Shown: positions 62,964 through 64,000 of the stretch, piece by piece
Numbering within the stretch: position 1 is the stretch's first letter
Layout: the number at the start of each line of letters is the position of its first letter
Source: Streptomyces chattanoogensis
GTDB taxonomy: Bacteria > Actinomycetota > Actinomycetes > Streptomycetales > Streptomycetaceae
Assembly (NCBI RefSeq): GCF_001294335.1
Contig: NZ_LGKG01000090.1
Span: 83,245 to 147,244 of the forward strand
DNA length: 64,000 nt
Reading direction: 5' to 3'
Notes under the pieces: generated by a model
Databases searched by the model: none
What the model was told of the DNA's origin: nothing
Seen by the model: the letters and a program-made list of their open reading frames with translations, nothing else
Program-made: the position numbers and the translations under genes

Positions 62964-63806
62964 TCAGGCGTCCGCGTCGGCCGTCTGCTCGCCCGCCACC
63001 ACCAGCTCCGGCGGCAGCTCCGCGAACTCCGCCCGCGCCCCGGCGGCCAGCCCGGCATCCGTCACCAGCACATCGACCTCGTCCAGCGACGCGAACGAAC
63101 TCAGCCCGACCGTGCCCCACTTGGTGTGGTCGGCGACCACCACCACCCGCCGCGCGGACCGTACGAAGTGCCGGTTGGTCTCCGCCTCCGCCAGATTCGG
63201 CGTGGACAGCCCCGCCTCCATCGATATGCCGTGCACCCCGAGGAAGAGCACATCGAAGTGCAGCGACCGGATCGCGGCATCCGCCACCGGGCCCACCAGG
63301 GTGTCCGACGGCGTCCGCACCCCGCCCGTCAGGACCACCGTCGCGGCCCCCGTGAGCGGTCCGCCGCCGCTCGCCGCCGCCCGCTGCGCGTTGTAGAACA
63401 CATCGGCCACCCGCACCGAATTCGTCACCACCGTCAGATCCGGCACCTCGAGCAACTGCTGCGCCAGCGCGTACGCGGTCGTCCCGCCCGCCAGCGCGAT
63501 CGCGCTGCCCGGCGCCGCCATCTGGGCCGCGGCCTTGGCGATGGCCTCCTTGGCACTCAGCTCGAGCCCCGACTTCGCCTCGAAACCGGGCTCGTGCGCA
63601 CTCGGCTCGCCGACCGGCACCGCGCCGCCGTGCACCTTCTCCACCATGCCCTGACGGGCAAGGGCGTCCAGATCACGACGGACCGTCATGTCCGACACGC
63701 TCAGCTTGCGGGTGAGCTCATTGACCCGCACCCCGCCCCGCCGCCGCACCTCATCGAGAATCAGGGCACGCCGCTGCTCCGCGAGGAGATTCTGGTTGTC
63801 GCTCAC
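62964..63806 (-). CDS. DeoR/GlpR-family transcriptional regulator
   Basis: Sugar-phosphate-responsive regulator of 280 residues. The DeoR HTH signature is complete: RRALILDEVRRRGGVRVNELTRKLSVSDMTVRRDLDALARQGMVEKVHGGAV. The sensor domain resembles ribose-5-phosphate isomerase: SAIALAGGTTAYALAQQLLEV, LTVVTNSVRVADVFY, VVLTGGVRTPSDTLVGPVADAAIRSLHFDVLFLGVHGIS, and VVVVADHTKWGTVGLSSFA. Target genes are not adjacent on this side; 190 bases to the window end hold its promoter, with a TGATC-N10-GATCA dyad (63868-63887 region) as possible operator. Confidence 0.92.
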   Translation of the reverse strand: MSDNQNLLAEQRRALILDEVRRRGGVRVNELTRKLSVSDMTVRRDLDALARQGMVEKVHGGAVPVGEPSAHEPGFEAKSGLELSAKEAIAKAAAQMAAPGSAIALAGGTTAYALAQQLLEVPDLTVVTNSVRVADVFYNAQRAAASGGGPLTGAATVVLTGGVRTPSDTLVGPVADAAIRSLHFDVLFLGVHGISMEAGLSTPNLAEAETNRHFVRSARRVVVVADHTKWGTVGLSSFASLDEVDVLVTDAGLAAGARAEFAELPPELVVAGEQTADADA

Positions 63807-64000
63807 CCCGGCCCGTCCCTTCCGCCCGACTCGCTCCCTCGGGCCGTTCCCTGCTCGCTGCCGTCTGTGATCACTCGCCTGCGATCACTGCTCCTTCATC
63901 CTCGCATGCGGGACTGACGGCGCGATGCGCTCCGCATTTCGGGGCGAAACCCCCAACCGGTCGCTCCCCCGCCCCCTCCCCCCTCCTCCCCCTTTGGGGG
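63807..64000. other. region upstream of the DeoR gene to the window edge
   Basis: No gene is seen. At about 63866-63888 the palindrome GTGATCAC is followed by GCGATCAC, giving direct and inverted GATCA words that may bind the DeoR protein. The last 50 bases are a C-rich, low-complexity run ending in CCCCTTTGGGGG. Confidence 0.35.

Noticed and set aside
1..64000. tRNA, rRNA or prophage genes
   Set aside because: No clover-leaf candidates, ribosomal RNA blocks, integrases, or phage structural genes were recognised on either strand by reading; a dedicated tRNA search was not possible here.

Overview
The window is typical Streptomyces-type actinomycete chromosome. GC is very high with strong third-position bias, gene families are those usual in this genus (GPP34, DUF5134, DUF6421, DUF6986, DUF4395 and DUF4865 proteins, mycothiol-dependent maleylpyruvate isomerase-like enzymes, deazaflavin-dependent nitroreductases, SigE-type sigma factors), many genes start with GTG, and co-transcribed genes are often joined by 4-nt ATGA/GTGA overlaps. 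About 63 intact protein genes and 4 decayed genes are supported. I see no rRNA, tRNA, CRISPR array, transposase or integrase. The genus assignment is inferred from composition and gene families, not from a marker gene.

Layout. 0-10 kb: end of a drug exporter, a secreted CAP-domain protein, a GPP34 protein, two decayed genes (alpha/beta hydrolase, cupin), a HAD phosphatase-MFS pair, then a MarR regulator overlapping an exporter that carries three carboxypeptidase-regulatory-like domains at its C-terminus. 10-19 kb: small membrane protein, SDR, VOC protein, an unusual HAD protein, PAP2 remnant, M56 peptidase, DUF5134 protein, a VOC remnant, and a TetR regulator divergent from a beta-lactamase-fold serine hydrolase with a dense palindromic operator region. 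19-25 kb: polar amino acid ABC importer (three overlapping genes), GDPD phosphodiesterase, ECF sigma factor with a membrane-anchored partner, PadR regulator divergent from a luciferase-like oxidoreductase.

26-36 kb: a three-gene unit (DUF6421, SDR, threonine aldolase), B3/B4 protein, acyltransferase, a DUF4395/thioredoxin divergent pair, flavin reductase, etfB-etfA, DinB protein. 36-47 kb: DUF6986 aldolase-like protein, LacI regulator and ROK kinase around a LacI-type operator, a receptor-like Ser/Thr kinase, secreted GH27 alpha-galactosidase, a TmrB-like kinase fused to a NUDIX domain, M20 dipeptidase. 47-64 kb: geranylgeranyl-reductase-like flavoprotein, deazaflavin nitroreductase divergent from a TetR regulator with paired operators, a NarL-type two-component system, mycothiol enzyme, MFS/ROK regulator pair, F420-type oxidoreductase, a TetR-cupin-DUF4865-phosphotriesterase operon, an RsbW-like ATPase, L-cysteine desulfhydrase Cds1, SRPBCC protein and a DeoR regulator.

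Themes. Many units pair a one-component regulator with a divergent or co-transcribed enzyme or exporter, and several have visible palindromic operators. Three intergenic regions (about 29.7, 37.5-37.9 and 45.2-45.5 kb) share a modular GC-rich inverted-repeat element. The least characterised systems are the DUF6421-SDR-threonine aldolase unit and the TetR-cupin-DUF4865-phosphotriesterase operon.
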